Positions 41,309 to 50,692 are shown, counted from the stretch's first letter. The stretch is 64,000 nucleotides of DNA from Rahnella woolbedingensis (GCF_003602095.1 NZ_RAHH01000026.1:1-64000); one strand, 5' to 3'. Notes: generated by a model from the letters alone, not told the origin. Program-made: numbers and translations.

Positions 41309-42397
41309 ATGGCTCTGGTAGAACTGGTAAAAGTCGCCAAACATTATGGCAAAGTGCAGGTGCTGAAACCGCTGGATCTGACCATCCCTGACGGCAGTTT
41401 CACCGTGCTGGTGGGGCCTTCGGGCTGCGGTAAATCGACCCTGCTGCGTTTGCTGGCCGGGCTGGAGTCGCTGTCTGATGGCGATATCCTGCTCGACAAA
41501 CAGCAGATCAATAATTTCGACCCTGCCGATCGTGATATCGCGATGGTGTTTCAGAGCTACGCGTTGTACCCGCACCTGACGGTCGCCGAAAACATGGCGT
41601 TCCACATGCAGGTTAAAAAAGTGCCGAAAGCCGAACAACAGGCGAAAGTGCAACAGGCCGCAAAAGTGCTGGGGATTGATCATTTGCTGAAACGCCTGCC
41701 GAAAGATTTGTCCGGCGGTCAGCGTCAGCGTGTGGCGATGGGCCGTGCGCTGGTGCGTAATCCGAAAGTGTTTCTGTTCGATGAACCGCTTTCCAACCTC
41801 GATGCCCAGCTGCGTATGGAATTGCGGGCAGAAATCAAATCCCTGCATCAGCAGTTTCGCACCACTACGGTGTACGTGACGCACGATCAGGTCGAGGCGA
41901 TGACGCTGGCAGATAACATCGTGGTGATGAAAGACGGGTTTATCGTGCAACAGGGTGATCCGCTGTCGATTTACGATAAACCGGTCAATACCTTTGTGGC
42001 GCGGTTTATCGGCTCGCCGCCCATGAATCTGCTCAGCGGCGTTTTCCAGAATATTGACGGTCAGCCGGGCGTGACCTGCAATCAGTTGTGGTTCGCTCTG
42101 CCGGAAAAATGGGCGCTACAGGCGCGTCACGCAGAAGGACAGCCGGTGACACTCGGCCTGCGCCCGCACGATATCAGACCGGTGGCACACAGCACACAAC
42201 CGGCAGCCACATTGCGCTTGCTGGAAGTCACCGGCGAAAGCAGCCTGCTGCACATCGACTGGAGCGGTTTCCCGCTGCATGTCCAGTTCGCCGGACGCGC
42301 CCATGTCGGCGCCGATCAGCCGCTGTATCTGGAAGCCAACAGCGAAGCGATTCATCTGTTCGATTCACAAACGGGGGAAAGGCTGGCTGAAGTTTAG
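41309..42397 (+). CDS. Sugar ABC transporter ATPase (MalK/UgpC type)
   Basis: A 362-residue ATPase with Walker A GPSGCGKST, signature LSGGQRQRVAMGRAL, Walker B VFLFDEPLSNLD and a C-terminal OB-fold domain (about 245-360). The first 235 residues are very close to MalK/UgpC. The start codon directly follows the kinase stop. It is the last gene of the operon. Confidence 0.92.
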   Translation: MALVELVKVAKHYGKVQVLKPLDLTIPDGSFTVLVGPSGCGKSTLLRLLAGLESLSDGDILLDKQQINNFDPADRDIAMVFQSYALYPHLTVAENMAFHMQVKKVPKAEQQAKVQQAAKVLGIDHLLKRLPKDLSGGQRQRVAMGRALVRNPKVFLFDEPLSNLDAQLRMELRAEIKSLHQQFRTTTVYVTHDQVEAMTLADNIVVMKDGFIVQQGDPLSIYDKPVNTFVARFIGSPPMNLLSGVFQNIDGQPGVTCNQLWFALPEKWALQARHAEGQPVTLGLRPHDIRPVAHSTQPAATLRLLEVTGESSLLHIDWSGFPLHVQFAGRAHVGADQPLYLEANSEAIHLFDSQTGERLAEV

Positions 42398-42507
42398 TTT
42401 CCCCGCCTTTAATCTCCCCCTCTCCGGGGGAGATGCTAAACCATTGACGCCTCCCTCCAATGCGCTATGCTCAGACTTTGCCTGTTTCATTAGCGCGCTT
42501 ACCTTCT

Positions 42508-43953
42508 ATGAGCTTCTTCTCAAACAAAAAATTCTCTCTTCCACCGGGTTCCGCGTTACCGCTGCTGGTCGCCGGGGCTTTCTTTATGGAAAACCTCGAC
42601 GCCACGGTGATTGTCACGGCGCTGCCGCAGATGGCAAAAGATTTCGGCGTGCATCCGGTGGATATGAATATCGGTGTTTCGGCCTATATTCTGACGCTCA
42701 CCGTATTTATTCCTGCCAGCGGATGGATTGCTAACCGATTTGGTACGCGCAATGTGTTCTCGCTGGCGCTGGTTCTCTTCACTCTCGCTTCGGTGCTGTG
42801 TTCCGCCAGCGTCAGTCTCGGCACTTTTACCGCTGCGCGCATGTTGCAGGGTTTTGCCGGTGCGCTGATGGTGCCGGTCGGGCGTTTAGTGGTGCTTAAA
42901 AACACTCAAAAATCGGACTTGATCCGGGCCATCGCCACCATTACCTGGCCGGGACTGGTGGCGCCAATCCTCGGGCCGCCGCTTGGTGGTTTCATTACCA
43001 CTTATGCCTCCTGGCACTGGATTTTTATCCTCAACGTCCCGCTGGGCATTGTCGCGCTGTTATTTGCCCGAAGGCTTATTCCGCAGATCCCTGGCGAAAA
43101 AGGGGTGCCATTTGATATCACCGGTTTTGTGCTGACCGGTGCGGCCTGTCTCGGGCTGATTTTCGGGCTGGATATGTTCAATCAGGGCAATATCGACTGG
43201 AAACCCGTCTCAATGGTCAGCGCCGCGCTGATCCTCGGTGCGCTGGCTGTCTGGCATTCGAAACGTGCCGCCTGTCCGTTGCTGCCGCTAGTGGCGATGA
43301 AAATAAAAAGTTACGCGGTCACTATTTATGGTGGTTCACTGTTTCGTATAGCCATCGGCGCCCTGCCGTTTTTGCTGCCGCTGATGTTCCAGCTGGGCTA
43401 TGGCATGAGTGCATTTGACGCAGGTCTGCTGGTGCTGTCGGTCTTTGCCGGAAATCTGGCGATGAAGCCGTTTACCTCGGCAATTTTGCACCGCTACCGC
43501 TTTAAGTCGATTATGCTGGCGAACGGTCTGATCAATTCCGCAACTATTTTTGCCTGTGCGTTACTCACGCCAGAAGTGCCAACGGCGCTGACGCTTCTGC
43601 TGTTATTCGCCAGTGGCATGAGCCGTTCAATGCAGTTTACTGCGCTGAATACGCTGGCATTCTCGCAGGTTCCCGCCGAACAGATGGCGGGGGCGAATAC
43701 GCTTTTTAACACCGCACAGCAGCTTTCCACCGGCCTGGGGATCGCCATTGGCGCGCTCTCCCTGCGCATTGCCGGACATTTTTTACCGGCCAGCGACACA
43801 CTTCAGACTGATGTTTTTCATATTGCATTCATCATCATTGGTCTGTTTTCGCTGGCAGGTACGCTCGACAGCCTGACGCTCGATAAAACCGCAGGCGATG
43901 AAATACGACGTAAAAAAGAATCTGTAACCCGACCGGCTGTGCCGGAAAAATAA
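42508..43953 (+). CDS. MFS drug exporter, DHA2 (MdtD-like)
   Basis: A membrane transporter of about 481 residues from the EmrB/QacA (DHA2) branch. The TM1 motif MENLDATVIVTALPQMA (like MdtD MQSLDTTIVNTALPSMA), the motif PASGWIANRFGTRNVF between helices 2 and 3, and LGPPLGGFITTYASWHWIF are diagnostic. Start ATG at 42508 gives the family-like N-terminus; an in-frame ATG at 42460 is possible, and neither has a strong ribosome-binding site. It stands alone, with no adaptor gene. Confidence 0.85.
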   Translation: MSFFSNKKFSLPPGSALPLLVAGAFFMENLDATVIVTALPQMAKDFGVHPVDMNIGVSAYILTLTVFIPASGWIANRFGTRNVFSLALVLFTLASVLCSASVSLGTFTAARMLQGFAGALMVPVGRLVVLKNTQKSDLIRAIATITWPGLVAPILGPPLGGFITTYASWHWIFILNVPLGIVALLFARRLIPQIPGEKGVPFDITGFVLTGAACLGLIFGLDMFNQGNIDWKPVSMVSAALILGALAVWHSKRAACPLLPLVAMKIKSYAVTIYGGSLFRIAIGALPFLLPLMFQLGYGMSAFDAGLLVLSVFAGNLAMKPFTSAILHRYRFKSIMLANGLINSATIFACALLTPEVPTALTLLLLFASGMSRSMQFTALNTLAFSQVPAEQMAGANTLFNTAQQLSTGLGIAIGALSLRIAGHFLPASDTLQTDVFHIAFIIIGLFSLAGTLDSLTLDKTAGDEIRRKKESVTRPAVPEK

Positions 43954-44000
43954 AGGCGCGGTCAGACTGAAATCACGTTTCCGAAAAATGGAGAAATACC

Positions 44001-45056
44001 ATGGAATACCGCTTGTTAGGCCATTCTGGTCTGAAAGTTTCAGTTCTCAGCCTGGGCACCATGACGTTTGGTGGTCAGGGGAAATTCGCTAAAACCGGAC
44101 AAACTGACGTCAGTGCCGCAGAGCGCCAGATTGGCTTATGTCTCGACGCCGGAATTAATCTGTTCGATACCGCCGACGTTTATTCCGGTGGTGAGTCCGA
44201 AGTTATTCTGGGCAAGGCGCTGGGCAGTAAACGCCACGATGTGCTGGTCGCCAGTAAAGCCCGCTTCCCCATGGGTGAAGGTCCGAATGATCGAGGTTCA
44301 TCCCGCCACCACATTCTGCGTGCCTGTGAAGCCAGCCTGAAACGACTGAACACCGATTATCTGGATTTGTACCAGTTGCATGAATGGGACGGTCTGACGC
44401 CGCTCGAAGAGACTCTGCGCGCGCTGGATGACCTGGTTTCCAGCGGTAAAGTGCGTTATGTCGGTGTCTCGAATTTTTCCGCCTGGCATATCATGAAAAC
44501 GCTGGGCGTGTCGCAGGCCAACCATTATATCCGCCCGGTTAGTCAGCAAATCCATTACACCTTACAGGCACGTGAAGCGGAATATGAATTGCTGCCGGTG
44601 GCGCAAGATCAGGGGCTTGGCGTGCTGGTGTGGAGTCCGCTGGCTGGCGGTCTGCTTTCCGGTAAATATCGCCGTAATCAGGCGGCGCCGGAAGGCACGC
44701 GTCATCTGGCTGAATGGGGCGAACCGCCGGTGCGCGATGAAAGCGCATTGTACGATGTGGTCGACGTGCTGGTGGAAATCGCCGAAGCCCGTGGGGTATC
44801 GGCGGCGCAGATTGCGCTGGCGTGGCTGATTGCGCGTCCGCAGGTGACCTCAGTGATTGTCGGTGCACGTAACGACGCACAGTTGCAGGACAATCTTCTC
44901 GCCGCTGATTTAAAACTCAATAACGAAGAAATTGAAAGACTTAATAAAGTCAGCCAGTTACCTTTGTTGTACCCTTACTGGCATCAGGCGCAGACCGCCC
45001 CTGACCGTCTTTCTGCCGCAGATTTATCGCTGATCGCGCCTTATCTGAAGAAGTAA
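44001..45056 (+). CDS. Aldo/keto reductase
   Basis: A 351-residue NADP(H)-dependent aldo/keto reductase with the catalytic tetrad Asp-Tyr-Lys-His visible in NLFDTADVYSGGESE, LVASKARF and YQLHEWDG; the cofactor part contains SVIVGARNDAQLQDNL. It resembles the family AKR11/12-like reductases widespread in enterobacteria. GGAG precedes ATG at 44001 by nine bases. A strong terminator follows. Substrate unknown. Confidence 0.88.
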   Translation: MEYRLLGHSGLKVSVLSLGTMTFGGQGKFAKTGQTDVSAAERQIGLCLDAGINLFDTADVYSGGESEVILGKALGSKRHDVLVASKARFPMGEGPNDRGSSRHHILRACEASLKRLNTDYLDLYQLHEWDGLTPLEETLRALDDLVSSGKVRYVGVSNFSAWHIMKTLGVSQANHYIRPVSQQIHYTLQAREAEYELLPVAQDQGLGVLVWSPLAGGLLSGKYRRNQAAPEGTRHLAEWGEPPVRDESALYDVVDVLVEIAEARGVSAAQIALAWLIARPQVTSVIVGARNDAQLQDNLLAADLKLNNEEIERLNKVSQLPLLYPYWHQAQTAPDRLSAADLSLIAPYLKK

Positions 45057-45078
45057 TCGCAACAAAATGATACGCACT

Positions 45079-45114
45079 GAGACCGGTTGATCATGCCGGT
45101 CTCGTTATTTTTGT
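45079..45114 (+). terminator. Terminator downstream of aldo/keto reductase gene
   Basis: GAGACCGG (45079-45086) pairs with CCGGTCTC (45096-45103), followed by GTTATTTTTGTG. An 8-pair stem with a T-rich tail. Confidence 0.85.
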
Positions 45115-45181
45115 GTTAATACTTACAGAGTTTCTTTTGTGCGCCCTGTGCGCACCTTGCTAAAAACAGAGGAATACCGGG

Positions 45182-45931
45182 ATGATTATTTTTGTAACCG
45201 GCGCTACCGCCGGATTTGGTGCAGAAATCGCACGTAGATTTGTTAAAGAAGGCCATAAAGTGATTGCATCCGGCCGCCGCAAAGAGCGTCTTGATGACCT
45301 GAAAGCCGAGCTGGGAGAGGCGCTTTACCCTGTCGAACTGGACGTCACTAATCGTGCTTCCATTCAGGATGCTCTCGACAGCCTGCCTGCTGACTGGCGC
45401 AACATCGACGTGCTGGTCAATAACGCGGGTCTTGCGCTCGGCATGGAAAAAGCCGACAAAGCGTCGCTGGAAGACTGGGACAAGATGATCGACACCAACA
45501 CCAAAGGTCTGGTGTACATGACCCGCGCGGTACTGCCGGGCATGGTCGGGCGTAATACCGGTCACGTGATCAATATCGGTTCAACCGCAGGCAACTGGCC
45601 TTATGCCGGTGGTAATGTCTACGGCGCAACCAAGGCGTTCGTTCGTCAGTTCAGCCTGAATCTGCGCACCGACCTGCACGGCACCCACGTACGTGTGACC
45701 AATATCGAACCGGGCTTGTGCGGCGGAACAGAGTTCTCTAACGTGCGTTTCAAAGGCGACGATGAGAAAGTCAGCAAAACCTACGACAATACTAACCCGC
45801 TCACCGCGACCGACGTCGCCGAATCCGTATTCTGGGTGTCAACCCTGCCTGAGCACGTCAACATCAACAGTATCGAGATGATGCCAGTCAGTCAGTCTCT
45901 GGCCGGTTTGCAGGTGCATCGCGAAGCGTGA
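45182..45931 (+). CDS. ydfG: NADP-dependent 3-hydroxy acid dehydrogenase YdfG
   Basis: A 249-residue short-chain dehydrogenase very similar to Escherichia YdfG (248), which oxidises L-allo-threonine, serine and 3-hydroxypropionate-type acids and reduces malonic semialdehyde. Motifs: VTGATAGFG nucleotide loop, NNAGLALGME, and the catalytic INIGSTAGNWPYAGGNVYGA with Ser, Tyr and Lys. GAGGAAT before the ATG is a good ribosome-binding site. A terminator follows. Confidence 0.94.
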   Translation: MIIFVTGATAGFGAEIARRFVKEGHKVIASGRRKERLDDLKAELGEALYPVELDVTNRASIQDALDSLPADWRNIDVLVNNAGLALGMEKADKASLEDWDKMIDTNTKGLVYMTRAVLPGMVGRNTGHVINIGSTAGNWPYAGGNVYGATKAFVRQFSLNLRTDLHGTHVRVTNIEPGLCGGTEFSNVRFKGDDEKVSKTYDNTNPLTATDVAESVFWVSTLPEHVNINSIEMMPVSQSLAGLQVHREA

Positions 45932-45952
45932 TATTGCTTCCTGATTTACAAG

Positions 45953-45978
45953 AAAAGCAGCTTCGGCTGCTTTTTTTA
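45953..45978 (+). terminator. Terminator of ydfG
   Basis: AAAAGCAGC TTCG GCTGCTTTTTTT: an 8-9 pair stem closed by a UUCG tetraloop with a seven-base T-run. Confidence 0.92.
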
Positions 45979-46077
45979 TTGGTGTAATTTGACCAGAAAC
46001 GGCAATTTATCTCCGGAATGTGCTGGTTGTATTTCGCGCAAAGGGTTGTGATCACCTCACAACACATGGATTGTAAG

Positions 46078-46398
46078 ATGGATGCTGATGATGAGAAAGG
46101 ACTCGAACATTTACTTGAATTAGATGGCTGGGTTAATTACACCGAATCAGGTTACTGGTGGAATATAGAGGCACGGCGCGTTCCGAGAACGGCCACTGTA
46201 CCGCAGGGTATTCGCTACAATCTGACCTTACATGATCATCACGATCAGCGGATTTATGGCATGGATAACAGTCATGCCGTTATTTCCGGGAAACGCGGCG
46301 TTTTTAACGGCAGAACAGTCACCTACGATCATTACCATCAGGGTTGTCGGCCACAAGGGCAAACCCTATATTTTTACATCGCCCTTCCAGCTACTTAA
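46078..46398 (+). CDS. TumE-family toxin (DUF6516)
   Basis: A protein of about 106 residues with the TumE pattern: LDGWVNYTESGYWWNIEARR, a GIRYNLTLHDHHDQRIYGMD core and the C-terminal DHYHQGCRPQGQTLYFYI. TumE proteins act as toxins paired with an HTH antitoxin; here a TumA-like gene follows 51 bases downstream. ATG at 46078 gives the normal length; ATG at 46066 is an alternative. The mode of toxicity is not established from sequence. Confidence 0.75.
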   Translation: MDADDEKGLEHLLELDGWVNYTESGYWWNIEARRVPRTATVPQGIRYNLTLHDHHDQRIYGMDNSHAVISGKRGVFNGRTVTYDHYHQGCRPQGQTLYFYIALPAT

Positions 46399-46449
46399 CG
46401 ATTTCTGGAAGGCAACGGATTCAATCATCAGGGACGTAAAGAGGCCATA

Positions 46450-46827
46450 ATGAAAGCACGGATAGGCGTAATGCCCGAAACAATGGTGCGCCAGCGCATG
46501 CTGGCAATACTCAACGGCAGCTACAAACCGGCGGCCAATGAACCCAAGATTTGGTACAACTCACTGGCGTCTCTCGCCCAGATCCTCAGTCTGGAAAATA
46601 TTGCGCTGCTGAGTCTGATGCACGAGCAAAAACCAGAAACCGTTACGGAACTGGCCGCACTGGCTGGACGTCACAAAAGTAATTTATCCAAAACGCTGAA
46701 AACTCTGGAAAATCGCGGGTTTGTGAAAATGGAAATTTTTGGTGCTAAAAAACGCCCTGTCGCTCTTTTCACCGAATTTGATATTCGCGTTGAGAACTAC
46801 CCCTCTGCGGGAAAATCCGCAACCTGA
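46450..46827 (+). CDS. TumA-like HTH antitoxin (HVO_A0114 family)
   Basis: A 125-residue DNA-binding protein with a winged helix at about residues 40-105 (SLENIALLSLMHEQKPETVT, then ELAALAGRHKSNLSKTLKTL), as in MarR-like HVO_A0114 family antitoxins paired with TumE. GAGG precedes the ATG by six to seven bases. It likely neutralises the preceding protein and represses the pair. Confidence 0.78.
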   Translation: MKARIGVMPETMVRQRMLAILNGSYKPAANEPKIWYNSLASLAQILSLENIALLSLMHEQKPETVTELAALAGRHKSNLSKTLKTLENRGFVKMEIFGAKKRPVALFTEFDIRVENYPSAGKSAT

Positions 46828-46844
46828 AATCAGGCGTCCGGCCC

Positions 46845-46872
46845 AAAAAAAAACGCGACTCAGTGGTCGCGC
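46845..46872 (-). terminator. Terminator of the NCS2 permease gene
   Basis: CGCGAC (46854-46859) and GTCGCG (46866-46871) form a stem; on the minus strand it is followed by a run of nine T (plus-strand A-run 46845-46853). Confidence 0.85.
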
Positions 46873-46893
46873 CTTTCTCAAAGACTTTGCCAA

Positions 46894-48189
46894 TTACGCG
46901 CTCAGCCAGCCCAGTTTAATCACGAACAGAATAGACAGCACAACCAGCGCCGCATTCAGCTCACGCGCACGACCGGTTAGCAATTTGGCCAGCGTCCAGG
47001 TAATGAAACCGAATGCAATGCCGTTTGCGATGGAGTATGTGAACGGCATGGTCAGCGCAGTGACGGTCACCGGCGCAGCAACGGTAATGTCTTTCCAGTC
47101 GATTTCTGCCAGACCAGAAGTCATCAGCACGGCGATAAACAGCAGAGCCGGAGCGGTCGCAAATGCCGGAACACTGCCCGCCAGCGGAGCGAAGAACAGG
47201 CTCAGCAGGAACAGGATAGCCACCACAATCGCCGTCAGACCGGTACGACCACCGGCACTCACGCCCGCAGCAGATTCGATATAACTGGTAGTTGTTGACG
47301 TCCCCAGCAGCGAACCGAACAACGCAGCGGCGCTGTCAGCCACCAGCGCACGGCCCATTTTCGGGATATTGCCGTCTTCATCCGCCAGCCCTGCACGCTT
47401 GGTCACGCCAATCAGGGTACCGGAGTTGTCGAACACATCCACGAACAGGAACGCGAATACCACGCTAATCAGCGAAACGTTGAATGCGCCTTTGATGTCG
47501 AGTTGCATGAAGGTCGGCGCAATTGAAGGTGGCATAGACATCACGCCGCCAAACGGCGAATAGCCCAGAGCAATAGCCAGAACGGTCACGGCCAGAACGC
47601 CGATCAGTACCGCACCGGTAATTTTACGCGCTTCCAGCACCACAATCAGAATAAAGCCCAGCATGGCGAACAACGGACCAGGCTTGGTCAGGTCGCCCAG
47701 ACCTACCAGCGTAGCCGGGTTAGCCACGACGATACCGGCGTTTTCCAGCGCAATCAGCGCCAGGAACAAACCAATACCCGCCGCAATTGCCGAACGCAGC
47801 GGCAGCGGAATACTGCGGATAATCCATTCGCGGATTTTAAAGATGGATAACGCAAAGAAAATACAGGCCGAGAGGAAAACCGCACCCAGCGCTATCTGCC
47901 AGGTGTAACCCATATGCAGGACAACCGTATAGGTGAAGAAAGCGTTTAAACCCATGCCCGGCGCCAGTGCGATCGGGTAGTTGGCGATAAAGCCCATCAG
48001 TGCGGAACCGATTGCGGCAGCAAGACAAGTTGCCACAAATACAGAGCCTTTATCCATCCCCGTCGCGCCCAAAATAGACGGGTTAACAAACAGAATATAA
48101 GCCATTGCTAAAAATGTAGTCAGTCCTGCCACAATCTCAGTCCGCACGTTAGTACGGTGAGCTTTTAACTTAAATAGTTTTTCTAACAT
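46894..48189 (-). CDS. NCS2-family purine permease (AdeP/PbuG-like)
   Basis: A 431-residue transporter with about 12-14 membrane segments. AGLTTFLAMAYILFVNPSIL, ALAPGMGLNAFF, FDNSGTLIGVTKRAGLAD and TSTTTSYIESAAGVSAGGRTG are diagnostic of the adenine/guanine/hypoxanthine branch (Escherichia AdeP, Bacillus PbuG). It imports purine bases, which the guaD/xdh operon in this window could degrade. I chose ATG at 48189 as the family-like start (MLEKLFKLKAHRT); the longer frame starts 17 codons upstream. Divergent from a LysR gene. Confidence 0.88.
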   Translation of the reverse strand: MLEKLFKLKAHRTNVRTEIVAGLTTFLAMAYILFVNPSILGATGMDKGSVFVATCLAAAIGSALMGFIANYPIALAPGMGLNAFFTYTVVLHMGYTWQIALGAVFLSACIFFALSIFKIREWIIRSIPLPLRSAIAAGIGLFLALIALENAGIVVANPATLVGLGDLTKPGPLFAMLGFILIVVLEARKITGAVLIGVLAVTVLAIALGYSPFGGVMSMPPSIAPTFMQLDIKGAFNVSLISVVFAFLFVDVFDNSGTLIGVTKRAGLADEDGNIPKMGRALVADSAAALFGSLLGTSTTTSYIESAAGVSAGGRTGLTAIVVAILFLLSLFFAPLAGSVPAFATAPALLFIAVLMTSGLAEIDWKDITVAAPVTVTALTMPFTYSIANGIAFGFITWTLAKLLTGRARELNAALVVLSILFVIKLGWLSA

Positions 48190-48499
48190 GAGAAGGTATC
48201 TCTTGGTCGCATGATCACGCTGAGTCTGGTTTTCAAACATGCACGCTTGTTATTAGTGTTGTTTTTCAAAACACGATCATGCGCCAGCGGTGCAAATGCC
48301 ACCGTTCGCCCCGCTTTCTATCACTGATAGCGGCACACGAGCTAAAACGTGTTTTGACGAACCCTGTCATTTACCCGTTTTGACTGCAAAACAACCTGAG
48401 GTGATTGTTTTACAAAGGGGTATCGCACAATCTAGGAAAATTGAGTGATGCAGTCCATAATAGATATCTCACTTATTCACTGCATAAATTAGTACACCC
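48190..48499. other. Divergent control region between NCS2 permease and LysR gene
   Basis: About 310 bases without a gene. The best element is an inverted repeat GTTTTG ACTG CAAAAC (48377-48392), of the size expected for a LysR-type recognition site, midway between the two starts. Other A/T-run half-repeats occur at 48345-48358. I did not recognise a purine riboswitch fold or a convincing PurR box. Confidence 0.5.
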
Positions 48500-49405
48500 A
48501 TGTCACCATTCTCCCGTTTCTCGCAATATTTTACAGAAGTCGCCCGGACAGGAAGTTTGCGCAAAGCGGCGGAAGTGCTGCATGTCTCCGCCTCCGCCAT
48601 TAACCGGCAGATATTACAGGCCGAACAAACGCTGGAAACCCCGCTGTTCGAACGTCTGCCCACCGGGCTGAAGCTGACCTCCGCTGGCGAAATTCTGTTC
48701 GATGATATCCGCCGCTGGCGAAAAGAATTTTCCCGCACCAGAGAACGGTTCGATGAAATACAGGGATTACGACGCGGGCATGTGACGATTTCTATGATCG
48801 CAGCCCTCAGCGAGGGCATGGTGGCGGAACTGATTGCGGAAGTGGGCGCGGAACATCCCTATCTGACATTTGATATCCGCATCGAAGACAGCCGCAATAT
48901 CAGCGAACAGGTCAGTTCGGCAGAAGTGGATTTCGGGCTGTTGCTGGATCCGGTTGAGCATACCGGTCTCGAAGTGCGGGCATTTGCGGAATTACCCATC
49001 GGCATCGCCATGCCGGTCGGACACGAACTTTCACAGCAGGAGTCGCTGTCTTTCAGCGATATTGCCTCCTACCGGCAAATTATTCCCTCCGAACCGCTGA
49101 TGGTGAATGCCCGCGCTAAAATGCTGTATAACCGCTATCAGCTGCTGGAAACGCCATCGATCGTCTGCAATGACGTGCGCATGATGCGGGAACTCATCCG
49201 CAAAGGTGCCGGTGTTGGCGTGCTGAGCCTGCTGGATGTTTTGCCCGATTTACAGGAAAAGCGGCTGGCATTTGTGCCGCTACAGGGACGAAAGGCCAAA
49301 CCGCTGACGCTGGCACTGTGTGTAGCACCCCGCCGCCAGCTTTCCCGCGCGGCACAAATTGTGATTCAGAAAGTCATTGTGCTGATGGAAAGATTGTCAC
49401 AGTAA
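48500..49405 (+). CDS. LysR-family regulator, divergent to purine permease
   Basis: A 301-residue LysR-type regulator: N-terminal helix-turn-helix (residues about 5-62; GSLRKAAEVLHVSASAINRQ) and a periplasmic-binding-like effector domain (about 90-295). Divergent orientation relative to the NCS2 permease gene suggests that it controls that gene, by the usual LysR logic. Effector unknown, plausibly a purine. Confidence 0.88.
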   Translation: MSPFSRFSQYFTEVARTGSLRKAAEVLHVSASAINRQILQAEQTLETPLFERLPTGLKLTSAGEILFDDIRRWRKEFSRTRERFDEIQGLRRGHVTISMIAALSEGMVAELIAEVGAEHPYLTFDIRIEDSRNISEQVSSAEVDFGLLLDPVEHTGLEVRAFAELPIGIAMPVGHELSQQESLSFSDIASYRQIIPSEPLMVNARAKMLYNRYQLLETPSIVCNDVRMMRELIRKGAGVGVLSLLDVLPDLQEKRLAFVPLQGRKAKPLTLALCVAPRRQLSRAAQIVIQKVIVLMERLSQ

Positions 49406-49409
49406 TCGT

Positions 49410-49736
49410 TTATGACGCTTTCCAGCCTGAAATAATAATCAGCATTCCCGCCAGTGCGACGCACGTGCCCAGCCAGTCGGTGGGGCTGAGTTTCACGCCA
49501 TCGACCAACCGCAGCCATAACATCGCGGTCATCACATACACTCCGCCGTAAGCCGCGTATACCCTGCCGCTCGCCGCCGGATGCAGGGTCAGCAACCAGA
49601 CAAAAGCCGCCAGACTGAGCGCCGCCGGAAGCAGCAGTAAAATACTCCCTCCTTTACGCAGCCAGAGATAAGGCAAAAAGCAGCCGACGATTTCCGCCAG
49701 CGCGGTGGCAAAGAACAGTAAAGACGTTTTGAGCAT
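49410..49736 (-). CDS. ynfA: YnfA family inner-membrane protein (UPF0060)
   Basis: A 108-residue four-helix membrane protein matching Ynf[33 protein letters not shown] and the end [17 protein letters not shown]. YnfA belongs to the small multidrug resistance-like fold. Single gene convergent with the LysR gene; the 4-base gap between stops leaves no room for a terminator. Confidence 0.93.
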   Translation of the reverse strand: MLKTSLLFFATALAEIVGCFLPYLWLRKGGSILLLLPAALSLAAFVWLLTLHPAASGRVYAAYGGVYVMTAMLWLRLVDGVKLSPTDWLGTCVALAGMLIIISGWKAS

Positions 49737-49870
49737 AGTTGAGCCAGGTTTACAGTGCGGACTTCAATAAGATATCAACCAGTTTACAGGCAAAGGGTGA
49801 CGTCATTGTGCGGGATGTTATAATTTAATGATTCGCCAGTGCGATGTGTATATCTAAAAAGGATTAGCTA

Positions 49871-50239
49871 ATGAATACAACGTTTATAACCCGACTGACG
49901 CGCGCCATGCTGCCTGTTGCTTTACTGGCCATGACTGCCGGGTGGCAGGTACCTGTGCAGGCTGCCACCAACTGTGCGGGCGGAACCTGTGTCTTTGGCG
50001 GTACCGGCAATGACGCCATGTCCAACGAAGAAGCCCGCCAGAGTAAAGAGCAGTGGAATGAAACTCAGCGTCTGCGTGCCTTGCAGAACCAGCGCAACGA
50101 GAAAGATTTTTCCAAATACGACAACTCGGTTGATCTGCGCGATAAGTGCGAAGCCAGCCAGAACATCAATGCGTACTGGGAACCGAACACCGAACGTTGT
50201 CTTGACCGCCGCACAGGCCGCCAGCTGATGGCGCCGTAA
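49871..50239 (+). CDS. ynfB: YnfB family periplasmic protein (UPF0482)
   Basis: A 122-residue secreted protein with a signal peptide ending VQA-AT and the YnfB hallmark KEQWNETQRLR and NINAYWEPNTERCLDRRTGR at the C-terminus, nearly the same as Escherichia YnfB. Function unknown. Two cysteines (ATNCAGGTC) follow the cleavage site, with two more later, allowing disulfides. Confidence 0.9.
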   Translation: MNTTFITRLTRAMLPVALLAMTAGWQVPVQAATNCAGGTCVFGGTGNDAMSNEEARQSKEQWNETQRLRALQNQRNEKDFSKYDNSVDLRDKCEASQNINAYWEPNTERCLDRRTGRQLMAP

Positions 50240-50265
50240 CGCATTCCTTCCACGCATTTCCTTTT

Positions 50266-50291
50266 CTGTGGCCGTCAATGTGACGCCACAG
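50266..50291. terminator. Hairpin downstream of ynfB
   Basis: CTGTGGC-c-GTCA with TGAC-GCCACAG around an ATG loop: 11 pairs with one bulge. No strong T-run follows, so it is either a weak terminator or a 3' stabilising structure. Confidence 0.5.
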
Positions 50292-50352
50292 CATCTCTGC
50301 TAAACTTGTTCTTTGATAATGATTAAAACGCTGCTTCTCATAAAAGGAATGA

Positions 50353-50649
50353 ATGATGAAAAAGACACTCTTAGCCGGACTCGCTGTTGTAATGCTGGCA
50401 CCGCTCATGGCACAGGCATCCTGTGAAAGCGTTAAAGCGGATATTACTCAGAAAATCGTAGCTAACGGCTTACCTGAATCCGGATTCAAACTTGATATCG
50501 TGCCAAACGATCAGGCGGATCAGAGCGGCGGTCAGGTCGTCGGCCATTGCGGCAATGACAGCCAGAAAATTGTTTATACCAAAACTGCAGATGCGGGAGA
50601 CAGTTCGGCTGCCAGCCCGAAAACCGGCACCAGTCAGGACTCGCAGTAA
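50353..50649 (+). CDS. ynfD: YnfD/DUF1161 family small periplasmic protein
   Basis: A 98-residue protein with a signal peptide (LLAGLAVVMLAPLMAQA) and the DUF1161 body SCESVKADITQKIVANGLPE and VVGHCGNDSQKIVYTK, matching YnfD. It has two cysteines able to form a disulfide and a Ser/Asp-rich tail. Function unknown. The second ATG (50356) is equally possible as start. A GC-rich hairpin follows. Confidence 0.88.
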   Translation: MMKKTLLAGLAVVMLAPLMAQASCESVKADITQKIVANGLPESGFKLDIVPNDQADQSGGQVVGHCGNDSQKIVYTKTADAGDSSAASPKTGTSQDSQ

Positions 50650-50692
50650 CGGCGATCGCCTCAATTATCCCGCTGTCACGTAATACACCACT

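Noticed and set aside
48340-48362. PurR box upstream of the NCS2 permease
   Set aside because: Only about 9 of 16 consensus positions match around AAAACGTGTTTTG; not convincing.
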